Shown piece after piece: positions 44,592-54,980 of a stretch of 64,000 bases of DNA. A program made the position numbers and the translations under genes. Each line of letters starts with the position of its first letter. Within the stretch, counting starts at the first letter, position 1. The stretch is from the NCBI GenBank assembly GCA_016719855.1, contig JADJYH010000029.1, positions 1 through 64,000 on the forward strand, written 5' to 3'. This DNA comes from Saprospiraceae bacterium (GTDB lineage: Bacteria > Bacteroidota > Bacteroidia > Chitinophagales > Saprospiraceae). The notes beneath the pieces were generated by a model. The model was not told the origin of the DNA, ran no database searches, and saw only the letters and a list, made by a program, of their open reading frames with translations.

Positions 44592-47236
44592 ATGTTTATG
44601 CACTGCACCTCCAGACTTGGGCTTTTGTGCCTGCTTTTCAGTACCCTTTTCCAAAAAGCCGCATTTGCCACCAGCCCCACTGTTTATGAATACGTCGTGA
44701 CAGTGCTCGACGAGAAGGGCGAGCCGTTGTTCGGTGTGAATGTCTTCACCAACGACCAGCAAAAAGTGGCCACCACCACCGACGAGCAAGGCAAGGCCAC
44801 GCTCAAGGACGTGGACAACAAGGAAGAAATCAACTTCACTTACATCGGCTACAACAGCCTGCGACTGCCCTTCTACGAAATCCGGCGGCGCAACGGCATC
44901 ATCCGAATGGCACGCTCGGCAACCGAACTGAACGAAGTCGTGGTCATCGGTCGCCGTGACGACCTGCCCTCTCAGGTGCCTTACACTTTCACAAAAATTG
45001 ACAAGAAAGACATCGCCTTCTTCGAGTCGCAAACCACCGCCGATGCGCTTTGGAACACGGCAGGTGTTTTTGTACAAAAAACCCAGATGGGCGGCGGCAG
45101 CCCCGTGCTGCGTGGCTTCGAGGCCAACCGGGTGTTGCTCGTGGTGGACGGGGTGCGCATGAACAATGCCGTGTATCGCAGCGGCCACTTGCAAAACTCC
45201 ATCACCGTGGACAATGCCATGCTGGAGCGGACGGAGGTGGTGTTCGGGCCCGGTCGCTGCTTTACGGCAGCGATGCAATGGGTGGCGTCATCCATTTTCG
45301 TTCAAAAGAACCCAAGCTGAGCCTCGGAGACAAATCACATGTTGTTGAATCGGGCTTGTACACCCGGTACTCTTCCGCAAACCAAGAAAAATCTATCCAT
45401 GCCGACGTGAACTACGGCAAGCGCAAATGGGCCTCGCTCACCAGCCTGACCTTCACCGACTATAACGACCAGCGCATGGGCAGCAACCGCCCGGAGGGTT
45501 ACGAGGAGTTTGGCAAGCGGAAGGCATTCGTTCGGAGGGTGGGCAATAGCGACCAAATCGTTGCCAACATCATCCAAAACAGTGATGGCAGTTTCAAAGA
45601 AAACTACGACGTGCAAGTTGGAACGGCCTACAGCCAAATAGATTTTACGCAAAAAATCAAGTTCCAGCCAAATCGCAACTTCCACGCAGTGCTCAACTTT
45701 CAACAGTCCACCAGCACCGATGTGCCTCGTTACGATTACCTGACCGAGCTGACCAATCCTGCCGACCCCAACAGCTTTCGCTACGCCGAGTGGTACTACG
45801 GCCCTCAGCGCCGCCTGATGGCCTCCCTGAAATCGAGGTTCACAAAAGCGAATGCACTGTACGACAAGGCAACGGTCATCGGAGCGTTCCAGCGGGTACA
45901 CGAGAACCGCCTCTACCGCGTGTTGTACAACAGCCAGCGGATTTTCCAATTAGAGAACGTTTACGTTTATTCCCTCACAGCGGATTTTGACAAGGACCTG
46001 AATGAAAATGGCCGCCAGAAGCTCATGTACGGCGTGGACTTGAACTACAATTATGTGCAATCAAAAACTGGTAAAATCAAAATTGCGGATGAGACCACCA
46101 ACGAAAACCCCATCAGCCGCTACCCCGCCGACAACAGCATGACGACCTTGGCGGCCTACACCAACTATCAAGTTTCGTCTGCCGACTCTGCTTTTACTTT
46201 TAACGCAGGGCTTCGATTTACCCAAGTAAAGTTGCTTTCGCTGTATTCGCTGTTGGATAGCTCCACCACATGGCCTGCCGATTTTTACGAACCCGGGGTT
46301 GGCTCCAACAGCAACGATATTACTTGGTCGTTGGGTGGCAGTTATTCATTGCCTGGCGGCACAGTCATCAAATTGCTGGGTTCTAAGGCTTTCAGGTCGC
46401 CAAACATTGATGACTTTTCCCAGTTTCGTCCACGAAACGGCTTCATCTCCATACCTAACCCAGACCTCAAACCAGAACGGTCATACAATGGGGAATTGAC
46501 CATTTCCCATGAACTGGCCAAATCCGATGGCTTTGGCATTAGGTTGGCGGCAACGGGTTACTACACCTACATCAAGGGATTGATGACTAGGCGCCCCTAC
46601 CTACTTCCCGACGGAAGCAACATCGTTAAAGTATTTGGTGTCGAATATGAAACGAGGGCAAACGTTAATGCAAAAAAAGGAATTATCCGTGGGTTCAGCG
46701 GCGAGGTTCAATGCAATTTTTTAAAGAACTGGTCCATTGAATCCAACCTTAGTTACACAGATGGCCGTTCCTTGTTTGAGGTTAAAGACGCACAAGGCAT
46801 AGTGGTGTTAGACACATTGGCTCATATTGACCACATACCCCCAGTACATGGTTTCACAAGCCTTACCTATAAAAATAAAAAATTGAAAATTTCTGGCATC
46901 GTGCGATACCAAGGCGCCAAGACCCCTGATAAATATGGCGTTTCCAATATCTCCATTGACGAAGACGGCAACAGAATCATTGAACTTGGTGGCACAGAAG
47001 ACAACCTGGAATATTCGTATTGGCGCATTGACCCCAATAATGGAAAAGTCCTTTTCGACGGCACCTTGGCTTGGGCCACCTACAACATCTACACCGCTTG
47101 GACTTTAACGAAACAACTCACCTTAAACTTCGCTGTGGAGAATATCACCGACCTGCACTACCGCCCGTTCGCATCTGGCGTGAGTGCCGCCGGGCGGAAC
47201 TTCATCGTGTCTTTTCGGGTAAACTTGAGCAAATAA
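44592..47236 (+). pseudogene. TonB-dependent receptor with carboxypeptidase-like N-terminal domain, one frameshift
   Basis: An outer-membrane beta-barrel transporter driven by TonB. Start at 44592, signal peptide (LGLLCLLFSTLFQKAAFA), a CarboxypepD_reg-like domain (EYVVTVLDEKGEPLFGVNVF), then the plug with TELNEVVVIGRRD and VLRGFEANRVLLVVDGVRMN. The frame breaks near 45256; restoring one G in GGGCCCGG gives GPGSLLYGSDAMGGVIHFRS and continues to the barrel, ending in LNFAVENITDLHYRPFASGV and a terminal aromatic-poor strand FIVSFRVNLSK. It is followed 20 bases later by an MbnP lipoprotein gene, a pairing seen for metal (often copper) uptake. Confidence 0.88.
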
Positions 47237-47256
47237 ACAAACCCAATTTTTTTGCA

Positions 47257-48039
47257 ATGAAAAAGATTTTCTACTTCATAACCTTGATTTTACTGGCCTC
47301 CTGCCGTGATGAATCAATCCTTGGCCCAACGGGCAATGTGAACCTCAACCTGCACGCCGTGTTTGCGGGCCAACCGCTCGTGCTGGACCAGCCGTACCTG
47401 TTTGGCAGCGCCAACCAAGTCAAGTTCGACCAATTCAACTTCTTCATCAGCGATGTGAAACTGCTGGAGGCCGAGACCGAGGACGAGACCGACCTGCTGG
47501 AAGTGGCATTGGCCGATTTCAGCGGAAACACCAGCCCCGCCAACGTGCAGCCAGCCATTTTCGAGTTCAATACCGTGCCAGCGGTGAAGTACCGGGGCAT
47601 CAAAATCAGCATCGGCGTACCGTCAAGGCTGAACAAGTCGTCGGTACAGCGCTACGGCGCTGGCCACCCACTGAAGCAGGCTTTCGACACCCATTTTTGG
47701 GAGGACGGCAACAGCTTTTTCTTTATGAAAATGGCCGGTGTGTACGACCTGAACGGCGACGGCAGTTTCGGCACATCGCCTGAAGACAACCCATTCGAGC
47801 TGTTCCCAGCCAAGAACGGCAACTTCCAGACGCTGACCCTGCTCAAAACTTTTACCTTGGAAAATGGACAAACCGTTGACCTTGACCTGTCCGTGGACGT
47901 ACTGAAACTCCTTCAAAGCGCTGACAATCAAACGATTGACTTCACCGACCCAGCCAACCTTTCCACCTACAACCCTGAAAACGACGACCTCTCCTCGCTG
48001 CTGATGGACAATTTCGGAACAGCGATGGAAATTGAATAG
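47257..48039 (+). CDS. MbnP-family lipoprotein
   Basis: A 260-residue exported lipoprotein: lipobox ILLASC at residues 11-16, then a beta-rich MbnP domain (VNLNLHAVFAGQPLVLDQPY, then KFDQFNFFISDVKLLEAETE, then FFFMKMAGVYDLNGDGSF). MbnP proteins are outer-membrane or periplasmic metal-binding partners first described beside methanobactin (copper chelator) genes, often with TonB receptors. The partner here is the preceding gene. The metal has not been established from sequence. Confidence 0.85.
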   Translation: MKKIFYFITLILLASCRDESILGPTGNVNLNLHAVFAGQPLVLDQPYLFGSANQVKFDQFNFFISDVKLLEAETEDETDLLEVALADFSGNTSPANVQPAIFEFNTVPAVKYRGIKISIGVPSRLNKSSVQRYGAGHPLKQAFDTHFWEDGNSFFFMKMAGVYDLNGDGSFGTSPEDNPFELFPAKNGNFQTLTLLKTFTLENGQTVDLDLSVDVLKLLQSADNQTIDFTDPANLSTYNPENDDLSSLLMDNFGTAMEIE

Positions 48040-48125
48040 CGAGTGAGCGAGTGATCGGGTGAGCGAGTGAGCAATGCACTTGACCTGCTCACTCGCTCAC
48101 CTCTCTCACCCGATCACCTGCTTAT
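48040..48125. repeat. Hairpin of GAGTGAGC units between convergent genes
   Basis: Left arm (GCGAGTGAGCGAGTGATCGG and on) and right arm (CTCACTCGCTCACC and CACCCGATCACC) are inverted repeats of an 8-10-base unit. It spans the gap between the MbnP stop and the stop of the next minus-strand gene. Confidence 0.88.
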
Positions 48126-49377
48126 TTCACCGTAAACTCCCTTATCATGATCGCCCCGCTTTTATCCAGATTGGAACTGATGATGACCACCTGCTCCTGA
48201 AACCCGTCGTCCACGGACACGGCGACGGTGTTGGGCGAGATGCTGCCCACGTTTAGGGCATGAAGGATGATGAAATTGGTGGGCTTGTCGAGCTTCACGA
48301 TGGTCTCGTGCTTTTGGCGGGTCACCCGGTAGTTTTTGACGATTTGCTCGCCGTTGAGGAAGAGGGAAAGCACGTCGCCGTCCACCGTGCCATTGTCCCA
48401 GACCCGGATGCGGACGGTCTTACTCTTGACCTCCAGTACCCGCTCCACATCAACATCCCGCTTGGTTTTGGTCTCGTAGGCTTTAATTTCCACCTGGGCT
48501 GGTTTCGCAGGCTCGCCGGCCTTCGCCACCGTTTCATCTTGGTCAAAAATGGGCTGCTCCACGTACAACTTGCCGGGGGCACAAGCGCCAGTTTTTGGCG
48601 TAAGCCCTTCGATGTACCCTTGCCAGTTGCCCGCCAGCGAGCGGCGGTTTTTTTCTTTTTGGTAAAAAAGGCTGCCCGATTTCATGCACCACCGCCAGCT
48701 TGGCACGGACTCTTCGAGGATGTCGGTTTCCTCAAAATCCAACCGCTGCTCGGCCTCGTCGAAGGTCCAGCGGAGACGGTGCGTAGCATTGCCGCCCTCG
48801 CCGTCGGAGGTGATTTGGGAGGTGCCCGTGCCGCCTGCCTCGAAATTCATTTCAAAATAAAAGCCGTAGTCCCGGTCGGATTGGGAGAGGTGGCCGGAGA
48901 AGCGGGATTCGATTGCGGATTGCGGATTGCGGATTACGGATTGGCTGGAGTCTGACTGCCAACTGCCAACTGTCGAACTGCCAACAACTTCATCGTGCCC
49001 GGCTTGCAACCATCGGCTTCCCAGTTGCCTTCGAGGGTTTCAACGCCTTGATTTTCAACGAGTTGGAGCCGCATGTGCTTGAGGCACCAGCGGGCGTTTT
49101 TGGGTTCGAGTTGCAGGACTTCCTGGAGGATAAGCAGCTTGCCATCGAATTTTCCACCAACCTCAAACTTGGCAGCGCCGCTCCCATCGGCATTGCTGGA
49201 GGTGGCCGTGCCGGAAACCATGTCGTTCACCTGCGTCAGGCTGAGGGTGTAGCGAAAGCTGCTGGTTTTTCCCTCTTGCGTTACCTCGCCCGCCCACTCG
49301 GTCACGAGGGGCTGGGAGTGCGCCATTTTTACCAAAAACAAGATTGAAACCAGCAGTGGAAATAACTTTTTGTTCAT
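48122..49377 (-). pseudogene. Secreted two-domain Bacteroidota protein, frame changed at a repeat linker
   Basis: The signal peptide MNKKLFPLLVSILFLVKMAH begins at 49377. The first domain (EWAGEVTQEGKTSSFRYTLS to EGNWEADGCKPGTMKL) and the second (FSGHLSQSDRDYGFYFEMNF to GNWQGYIEGLTPKTGACAPG) are similar to one another, each ending in GNW...G...C.PG. After them comes a beta-rich C-terminal domain (KTVRIRVWDNGTVDGDVLSL) found in Bacteroidota secreted proteins of unknown function. The two halves are in different frames, and the junction at 48905-48990 consists of GGATTGC and AACTGCC-type repeats, so the linker is repeat-derived. Function unknown. Confidence 0.78.
48905..48990. repeat. Two repeat units in tandem inside a coding linker
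   Basis: Four GATTGCG units (the unit of the 8789 hairpin) followed by four AACTGCC units (the unit of the 28845 hairpin). It lies between the two homologous domains of the secreted protein and changes its frame. Confidence 0.82.
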
Positions 49378-49447
49378 GCAGCAGTATGGCTTTTGCAATT
49401 GGAAAAATTTAGCACAAAGCAACCATTTTTTACGCAAGCTGACTTTC

Positions 49448-49522
49448 CTTGTGGCCGCCAAACTTGTTTGGCAGGCCGTTATTTTTTAACACGGCCTGCC
49501 CAACAAATTTGGCGGCCACAAG
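49448..49522. repeat. 32-bp near-perfect hairpin
   Basis: Arms 49448-49479 and 49491-49522 match at 30 of 32 positions as inverted repeats, with an 11-base AT loop. It lies between the divergent secreted-protein and peptidase genes. Long perfect arm with no short-unit iteration, unlike most hairpins here. Confidence 0.9.
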
Positions 49523-49596
49523 CGACTGAACGAGGAACGGAGCGCAACGTTTCCACAAACCCAGCCGAGTGGCAGACAAAACACGGTCTTTTAGGC

Positions 49597-49624
49597 TTTG
49601 TTTGGCAGTAGGTAGCTACATTTG
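49597..49624 (+). promoter_or_regulatory. Bacteroidota-type promoter for the peptidase gene
   Basis: TTTG at 49597-49600, 16 bases, then TACATTTG at 49617-49624. The start codon lies 43 bases downstream. Confidence 0.65.
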
Positions 49625-49667
49625 CGGGCATTGAAATCGGAATTTTATCATCAAAATAAAACTGAAC

Positions 49668-51878
49668 ATGAATTTTAGACCCAACATTTTTAGGTCAATA
49701 TTTTTCGCCGCTTTTTGTTTCCTTGCCTTGGCCAGCTTCGGCCAGCCACTGAAATGGGCTGCCGACGGCAACAGCTACCTCACCTCGGAGGAGGGCGGCA
49801 TCGTGAAATATACCCTGCCAACACTGGAAAAAAGCGTGGTCGTCAGCAAAGACATGCTCAAGGCAACGGGCGTGGAGAACGCCTTGAAAGTCGAGGGCTT
49901 TTCACTTACCGACGACGGCAATCGGGCGCTCATTTACACCAACAGCAAGCGGGTGTGGCGGGCAAAGACCCGAGGCGACTACTGGCTTCTCGACCTCAAA
50001 ACCAAGTCGCTGACGCAACTGGGCAAAGGCCGTCCAGCCTCCAGCCTCATGTTTGCGAAGCTCTCCCCCGACGGCACAAAGGCGGCCTACGTGAGTGAGC
50101 GCAACGTCTATGTGGAAGACCTTGCCACGGCAGCATCAAAAAGCTGACCGACGACCTCGGCACGAAAAAGCTCATCAACGGCACCTTCGACTGGGTGTAC
50201 GAGGAGGAGTTTTTCTGCCGAGGACGGCTTCCGCTGGGCGCCCGACAGCCGCAGCATTGCCTACTGGCAGATTGATGCCAATAAAATCCGGGATTTCTAC
50301 ATGATCAACAACACGGACTCGGTGTACAGCCAAATTGTGCCGGTGGAATACCCAAAAGTGGGCGACCCGCCCAGCCCAGCCCGCATCGGCGTGGTAGACA
50401 TCGCCAACGCAAAAACGACCTGGATGGCCGTGCCCGGCGACCCTGCCCAGCACTACATCGTTCGCATGGAATGGGCACCGGACGGCAAAGAAATCATCCT
50501 CCAGCAACTGAACCGCAAGCAGAACGAGAGCAAACTGATGCTCTGCGAACCAAAATCGGGCGTTGCCAAGACCATTTTCACGGAAACCGACGAAGCGTGG
50601 GTGAGCACCATCAACGAGTGGTCGAACAGCTCCATCGGCTGGGACTGGCTGGAAGGCGGCAAGAGCTTCATCTGGATGAGCGAAAAGGATGGCTGGCGGC
50701 ATATCTACGCCATATCACGGGATGGCAAAAAGGAGACGCTGCTGACCCAAGGCAAATACGATGTCATCAGTCTCGATCGCATTGACGAGAAGGGCGGCGT
50801 GGTCTATTTTTCGGCTTCACCAAACAGTGCCGTGCAAAAATACCTGTTCAAAGCACCGCTGAACGGCAAGGGCAAGGCCGAGCAACTGACCCCGGCCAGC
50901 TTGCCCGGCACGCATACCTACACCATTTCGCCAAGCGGCAAATACGCCCGACACAGTTTTTCCAACTACTATTCCCCGCTGAAAACGACTTGGGAGGAGT
51001 TGCCCTCGCAAAAGCCGCTGGCCGGGCAAAAAGACCTTGCCAAGGAGTTCAACCCAAAAGCCAAGGACTCCACCAACGTCGAGTTCTTCAAGGTGACCAC
51101 CGAGGATGGCGTGGAAATGGACGGCTGGATGAAAAAGCCCACCAATTTTGACCCGAATAAAAAATACCCGGTCGTGTTCTACGTGTACGGCGAACCTGCT
51201 GGCACGACAGTCGAGGACGCCTACGGCGCTGCCAACGACTTCATCTACGACGGTGACATGGCCGAGGACGGGTACATCCACGTCAGTATTGACAACCGGG
51301 GAACGCCTGCGCCTAAGGGCCGTGACTGGCGCAAGGCCATCTACCGAAAAATCGGGCAAATCAACATCCGTGACCAGGCGATGGGGGCCAAGAAAATCCT
51401 CGAATGGCCGTTCATGGACACTAGTCGAGTGGCAGTTTGGGGCTGGAGTGGCGGCGGCTCTTCCACGCTGAACCTGATGTTCCAATACCCGGAGATTTAC
51501 AAAACGGGCATCTCCATCGCCCCGGTGACGAGTTCGCTTTTTTACGACAACATCTACACCGAGCGCTACATGGGCCTGCCACAGGAAAACATGGAAGACT
51601 ACACCGCCGGGGCATCCATCACCCACGCCAAAAACTTGAAGGGCAACCTGATGCTCATCCACGGCACGGGCGACGACAACGTCCACTTCCAGAACGCGGA
51701 AATGTTGGTGAACGAGCTGGTGAAATACAACAAACAGTTCCAGTATATGGCCTACCCGATGCGCTCGCACGGGCTGAGCGAGGGCGAGGGCACGTTCCTG
51801 CACCTGAGCACGATGGTCAGCAAATACTTGAAGGAGCATTGCCCGCCTGGCGGAGTGAATGCGGTAAATAAACCTTGA
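49668..51878 (+). pseudogene. DPP-IV-type prolyl oligopeptidase (S9B), two frameshifts
   Basis: Exported serine peptidase that removes dipeptides after Pro or Ala. Signal peptide MNFRPNIFRSIFFAAFCFLA; beta-propeller part up to about 51000; catalytic domain with the nucleophile Ser in WGWSGGGSS (about 51445), Asp in GTGDDNVHF and His in MRSHGLSEG. The frame breaks near 50130 (DLAT, then IKKLTDDLGTKKLINGTF) and near 50210, where a five-T run has one T too many for YEEEFSAEDGFRWAP. With both corrected the protein is continuous and of usual length (about 735 residues). Confidence 0.9.
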
Positions 51879-51913
51879 ATCAGGGATGAGGAGTGAGGAA
51901 TGAGGGAAGAACG

Positions 51914-51956
51914 AAACAGGCCAACCGAGGGATTTCGGGTGGCCTGTTTTGATTTT
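51914..51956 (+). terminator. Rho-independent terminator after the peptidase gene
   Basis: Ten-bp stem AAACAGGCCA / TGGCCTGTTT around a GC-containing loop, followed by GATTTT. It lies 36 bases after the stop codon. Confidence 0.85.
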
Positions 51957-51978
51957 ATGATTTTTGAAAAAAAGGATT

Positions 51979-52490
51979 TTATCCCTTGAAAACATCCTTC
52001 GCCGCCATTACAAAATCAGGCAGGGCTGGCGCTGCGGAACAGAGTCTATCGCCTTTGCAAACGGTCATCGAGTCGAGGTTTTCGCCAGCGTAAACATGGA
52101 CTTTTTCAAATTTTGGAAAAATCTGCCAGACCACCTTTACCCCTGCTGCCCGGTAGTTCTCCATTTTGTCTTCCACCAAGTTCATCTGGTCTTTGGTAGA
52201 AATGACTTCGATGACGAATAGGGGCATGGGTTTGACGCCATGTTTGGCCAGTGCGATTTGCTCGTCGGTGAACCAAGCGATGTCGGGGCGGCGATGATTT
52301 TCGAGGAAGAAGGTGTCACAACCTGCAATTATCAGTTCCCATGTACTTTGTCCTCGTTTACCAAGGCATCGGAAAAAGCCTGGTCAAGAGTTGTTTAGAA
52401 TGTAAAAATTCGAGTAATCCATAGTTACTTGTGTTTTGACTAAGATTCCCACCCACCCATTCATACTTGAAGCCATCCTCCCGTGACAAG
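51979..52490 (-). pseudogene. Uma2-like (DUF820) nuclease-fold protein, frame-broken
   Basis: Reads through all three frames: GFKYEWVGGNL near 52475, then VTMDYSNFYILNN near 52420, LDQAFSDALVNED near 52390, and QSTWELIIAGCDTFFLENHR and PDIAWFTDEQIALAKHGVKP from about 52350. It ends in MPLFVIEVISTKDQMNLVED, which carries the PD-(D/E)xK-type catalytic pattern PDIAW...VIEVIS...K. This order matches Uma2-family proteins of about 190 residues. At least three indels are needed. Uma2 proteins are multi-copy in many bacteria and of uncertain role; several may be nuclease-related. Confidence 0.72.
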
Positions 52491-52811
52491 GTATTTCTTT
52501 GAAAATGCTCCCAAGAAATACGCTTGGATAGTTTTGTTCCTTAGAGGGGACGGGCATTTGCGGAGTCTTCTTCGCTGTGCAGAAATGGCTTCCATGATTA
52601 TGATTTTTGCAAATTTAGCTAAAAATGGGCACTCGATTCAAATAGGATGCGGGAAAAGTGAACGTTGGAACAATTGTTTCTTACCTATCCTCTACCCCGC
52701 CACCCTCCCCATCTACTTTTTTTCACCGAACAACGACTTAACCCGCTACCCAACGCAACGAAATTTCATTTCGAGGCATTATTATGCAGCAAACAGGTAA
52801 ATGCAATTGCC
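52491..52811. other. Intergenic stretch, nothing firm
   Basis: An open frame at 52483-52800 exists but its composition (MTRYFFENAPKKYAWIVLFL) is not convincing and it overlaps the Uma2 remnant. No hairpin seen. Confidence 0.4.
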
Positions 52812-52819
52812 TATCTTTG
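52812..52819 (+). promoter_or_regulatory. Probable -7 box upstream of the inositol-phosphate synthase gene
   Basis: TATCTTTG matches TAnnTTTG. No good TTG lies at the expected distance upstream. The leader to the start codon would be about 115 bases. Confidence 0.45.
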
Positions 52820-52941
52820 CCCCGCTTTTTCCAAATAAGATTTTTCAACACCTGATATTCAAGGCAAACGGATTTCAACGAAAGCAATCTGCCATCCGCA
52901 AACTCCCTTGCCCTGAACTTGAACTACACTAATAATTCAAC

Positions 52942-54246
52942 ATGACAAAAGTTAAAGCAGCAAATGGCAAGCTCGGCATCCTGACTCCTGGGATGGGCGC
53001 TGTGGCTTCCACGTTCATGGCGGGCGTCATCGCCGTCAACAAGGGCATCTCCAAGCCCATCGGTTCGGTCACGCAGATGGGCAACATCCGCCTCGGAAAG
53101 CGCACCGAAAACCGCAATCCCCTCATCAAGGACTTCGTGCCGCTCGCCAAACTCACCGACATCGTGTTTGGCGGCTGGGACATCTTCGAGGACAACATGT
53201 ACGAGTCGGCCCTCAATGCCAAGGTGCTCGAACAGTCGCTCCTCGACCAAATCCGCCCGGAGCTGGAGGCCATCAAGCCGATGACCGCCGTCTTCGACCG
53301 CAGTTTTGTGAAAAGGCTCGACGGTCCGAACGTCAAGAAAGCAGCCACCAAAATGGAACTTGCTGAGGCCGTCATGGAAGACATGCGCCGCTTCAAGGAA
53401 GAAAACGGCTGCGACCGATTGGTGATGGTTTGGTGCGGTTCTACTGAGATTTACATGGAAGAAAGCGATGTGCATTCTTCGGTTGAAAAACTGGAAGCGG
53501 GCTTGCGCAACAACGACCCAAACATCCCACCGAGCATGATTTATGCTTACGCCGCTGTGAAAATGGGCGTGCCTTACGCCAACGGCGCTCCCAACCTTAG
53601 CTGCGACGTGGAGGCAATGGTCGAACTGTCCAAGCAGACCCGTACCCCCATCTTCGGCAAGGACTTCAAGACTGGTCAAACGCTGATGAAAACCATCGTG
53701 GCACCCGGCCTGAAGGTACGGGCGCTCGGCATCCACGGCTGGTTCTCGACCAACATCCTCGGCAACCGGGACGGTGAGGTGCTCGACGACCCGGACAACT
53801 TCAAGTCCAAGGAAGTGTCCAAGCTCGGCGTACTCGAAGAAATCCTGCAGCCGGAGCAAAACCCCGACCTCTACGGCGACCTCTACCACAAGGTGCGCAT
53901 CAACTACTACCCGCCCCACGGCGACAACAAAGAAGGTTGGGACAACATTGACATTTTCGGCTGGCTCGGCTACAAAATGCAAATCAAGATTGACTTCCTC
54001 TGCCGGGACAGCATCTTGGCAGCGCCCATCGTGCTCGACCTGGCGCTGTTCCTCGACCTGGCCAAACGAGCCGATTTCTACGGCATCCAGGAGTGGCTGT
54101 CGTTCTACCTGAAGTCGCCGCAAGCCGCCAAGGGCCTTCAACCGATGCACGACATCTTCCTCCAAAACCAAAAGCTGCTCAACACCCTCCGCCACCTGAT
54201 GGACGAGGAGTTGATCACGCACTTGGGGCTGGACTATTATTACTGA
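52942..54246 (+). CDS. Myo-inositol-1-phosphate synthase
   Basis: A 434-residue NAD-dependent enzyme that converts glucose-6-phosphate to 1-D-myo-inositol-3-phosphate, the entry step to inositol lipids. N-terminal Rossmann part LGILTPGMGAVASTFMAGVI; central catalytic region VMVWCGSTEIYMEESDVHSS and APNLSCDVEAMVELSKQTRT; the tetramerisation/catalytic segment with TPIFGKDFKTGQTLMKTIVA, containing the catalytic Lys. The frame is intact. It is followed, 82 bases after, by a PgpA-like lipid phosphatase, which suggests that both act in inositol-phospholipid synthesis. Confidence 0.95.
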   Translation: MTKVKAANGKLGILTPGMGAVASTFMAGVIAVNKGISKPIGSVTQMGNIRLGKRTENRNPLIKDFVPLAKLTDIVFGGWDIFEDNMYESALNAKVLEQSLLDQIRPELEAIKPMTAVFDRSFVKRLDGPNVKKAATKMELAEAVMEDMRRFKEENGCDRLVMVWCGSTEIYMEESDVHSSVEKLEAGLRNNDPNIPPSMIYAYAAVKMGVPYANGAPNLSCDVEAMVELSKQTRTPIFGKDFKTGQTLMKTIVAPGLKVRALGIHGWFSTNILGNRDGEVLDDPDNFKSKEVSKLGVLEEILQPEQNPDLYGDLYHKVRINYYPPHGDNKEGWDNIDIFGWLGYKMQIKIDFLCRDSILAAPIVLDLALFLDLAKRADFYGIQEWLSFYLKSPQAAKGLQPMHDIFLQNQKLLNTLRHLMDEELITHLGLDYYY

Positions 54247-54248
54247 GA

Positions 54249-54278
54249 CTTTAGACAATAGACGTTAGATGGTAGACG
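54249..54278. repeat. Short TAGACAATAGAC-type repeat
   Basis: About three units (AGACAATAGACGTTAGATGG) directly after the synthase stop, the same unit as in the hairpin at 43278-43340. No opposite arm. Confidence 0.7.
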
Positions 54279-54328
54279 GCCCACCGCCCGCCCATCTATA
54301 CTCATAGCCTATCACCTAATGCCTTTTC

Positions 54329-54796
54329 ATGTGGAAGTTAATTGCCACCGCCTTCTACAGCGGCTACTCGCCCGTAGCGCCGGGAACGGCGGGGGCGGCG
54401 GTCGGGGTACTGATGCTTTGGGGTATGAGCGAAGTTTGGCCGGGACAGTTTTCCGGCGGATGGCCACAGGCACATTGGTTGCTCGTGGCCATTCTTGTTT
54501 TCTTTTTTTTGGGGGTAAAAGCTTCGCAAAAGCTGGAGCCCGAATGGGGTCACGACCCTTCCCGCATCACCGTGGACGAACTCGTCGGCGTGTGGGTGGC
54601 CATGCTCGGCGTCCCAGTCAACTGGCTGAATTTGCTGCTCGCCTTTGGCCTTTTCAGGCTGTTTGATATTTGGAAACCCTTGGGAATCAGGAAGTTGGAG
54701 AAGCTGCCCGGTGGCTGGGGGGTGATGATGGATGATGTGGCGGCAGGGGTGGCGGCGGGGGTGGGAGTGCAGGTTTGGTTGATGATGAGGGGTTGA
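54329..54796 (+). CDS. PgpA-like phosphatidylglycerophosphate/phosphatidylinositol-phosphate phosphatase
   Basis: A 155-residue membrane phosphatase of the PgpA family, with four helices and conserved polar loops: the N-terminal YSGYSPVAPGTAGAAVG, the DPSRITVDELVGVWVAML loop with the metal-binding Asp/Glu, and RLFDIWKPLGIRKLEKLPGG near the third helix. PgpA removes phosphate from phosphatidylglycerophosphate; because it follows an inositol-phosphate synthase, dephosphorylation of phosphatidylinositol-phosphate is an alternative reaction. The frame is intact. Confidence 0.85.
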   Translation: MWKLIATAFYSGYSPVAPGTAGAAVGVLMLWGMSEVWPGQFSGGWPQAHWLLVAILVFFFLGVKASQKLEPEWGHDPSRITVDELVGVWVAMLGVPVNWLNLLLAFGLFRLFDIWKPLGIRKLEKLPGGWGVMMDDVAAGVAAGVGVQVWLMMRG

Positions 54797-54802
54797 GGTA
54801 TC

Positions 54803-54939
54803 TTTCAATCTTGAAATCGCAAATTGGGATTTCAAGATTTGCGGTCGCAATCTGCGACCGCAAAATTGAAAGTGGAATTGCCAACTTGATGTTGCAAATT
54901 GCAACATCAAGATTTGCAGTTGCAATTTGCAACCACAAA
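54803..54939. repeat. Tandem two-hairpin palindrome array upstream of the ORF6N gene
   Basis: Two units about 75 bases apart, 54811-54865 and 54886-54939. Unit 1: CTTGAAATC / GATTTCAAG and TTTGCGGTCGCA / TGCGACCGCAAA, enclosed by an 8-bp outer stem (CTTTCAAT / ATTGAAAG). Unit 2: CTTGATGTTGCAA / TTGCAACATCAAG (perfect, one-base centre), then GTTGCAA / TTGCAAC. In both units the hairpins are kept by paired changes. The array ends about 40 bases before the ORF6N start codon. Confidence 0.9.
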
Positions 54940-54980
54940 TTTGCCGCCGTACCTTGTCCTCCATAAACAAACACCCTACT

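Noticed and set aside
52483..52800. 105-codon plus-strand frame
   Set aside because: It overlaps the Uma2 remnant and has no recognised domain or plausible start context.
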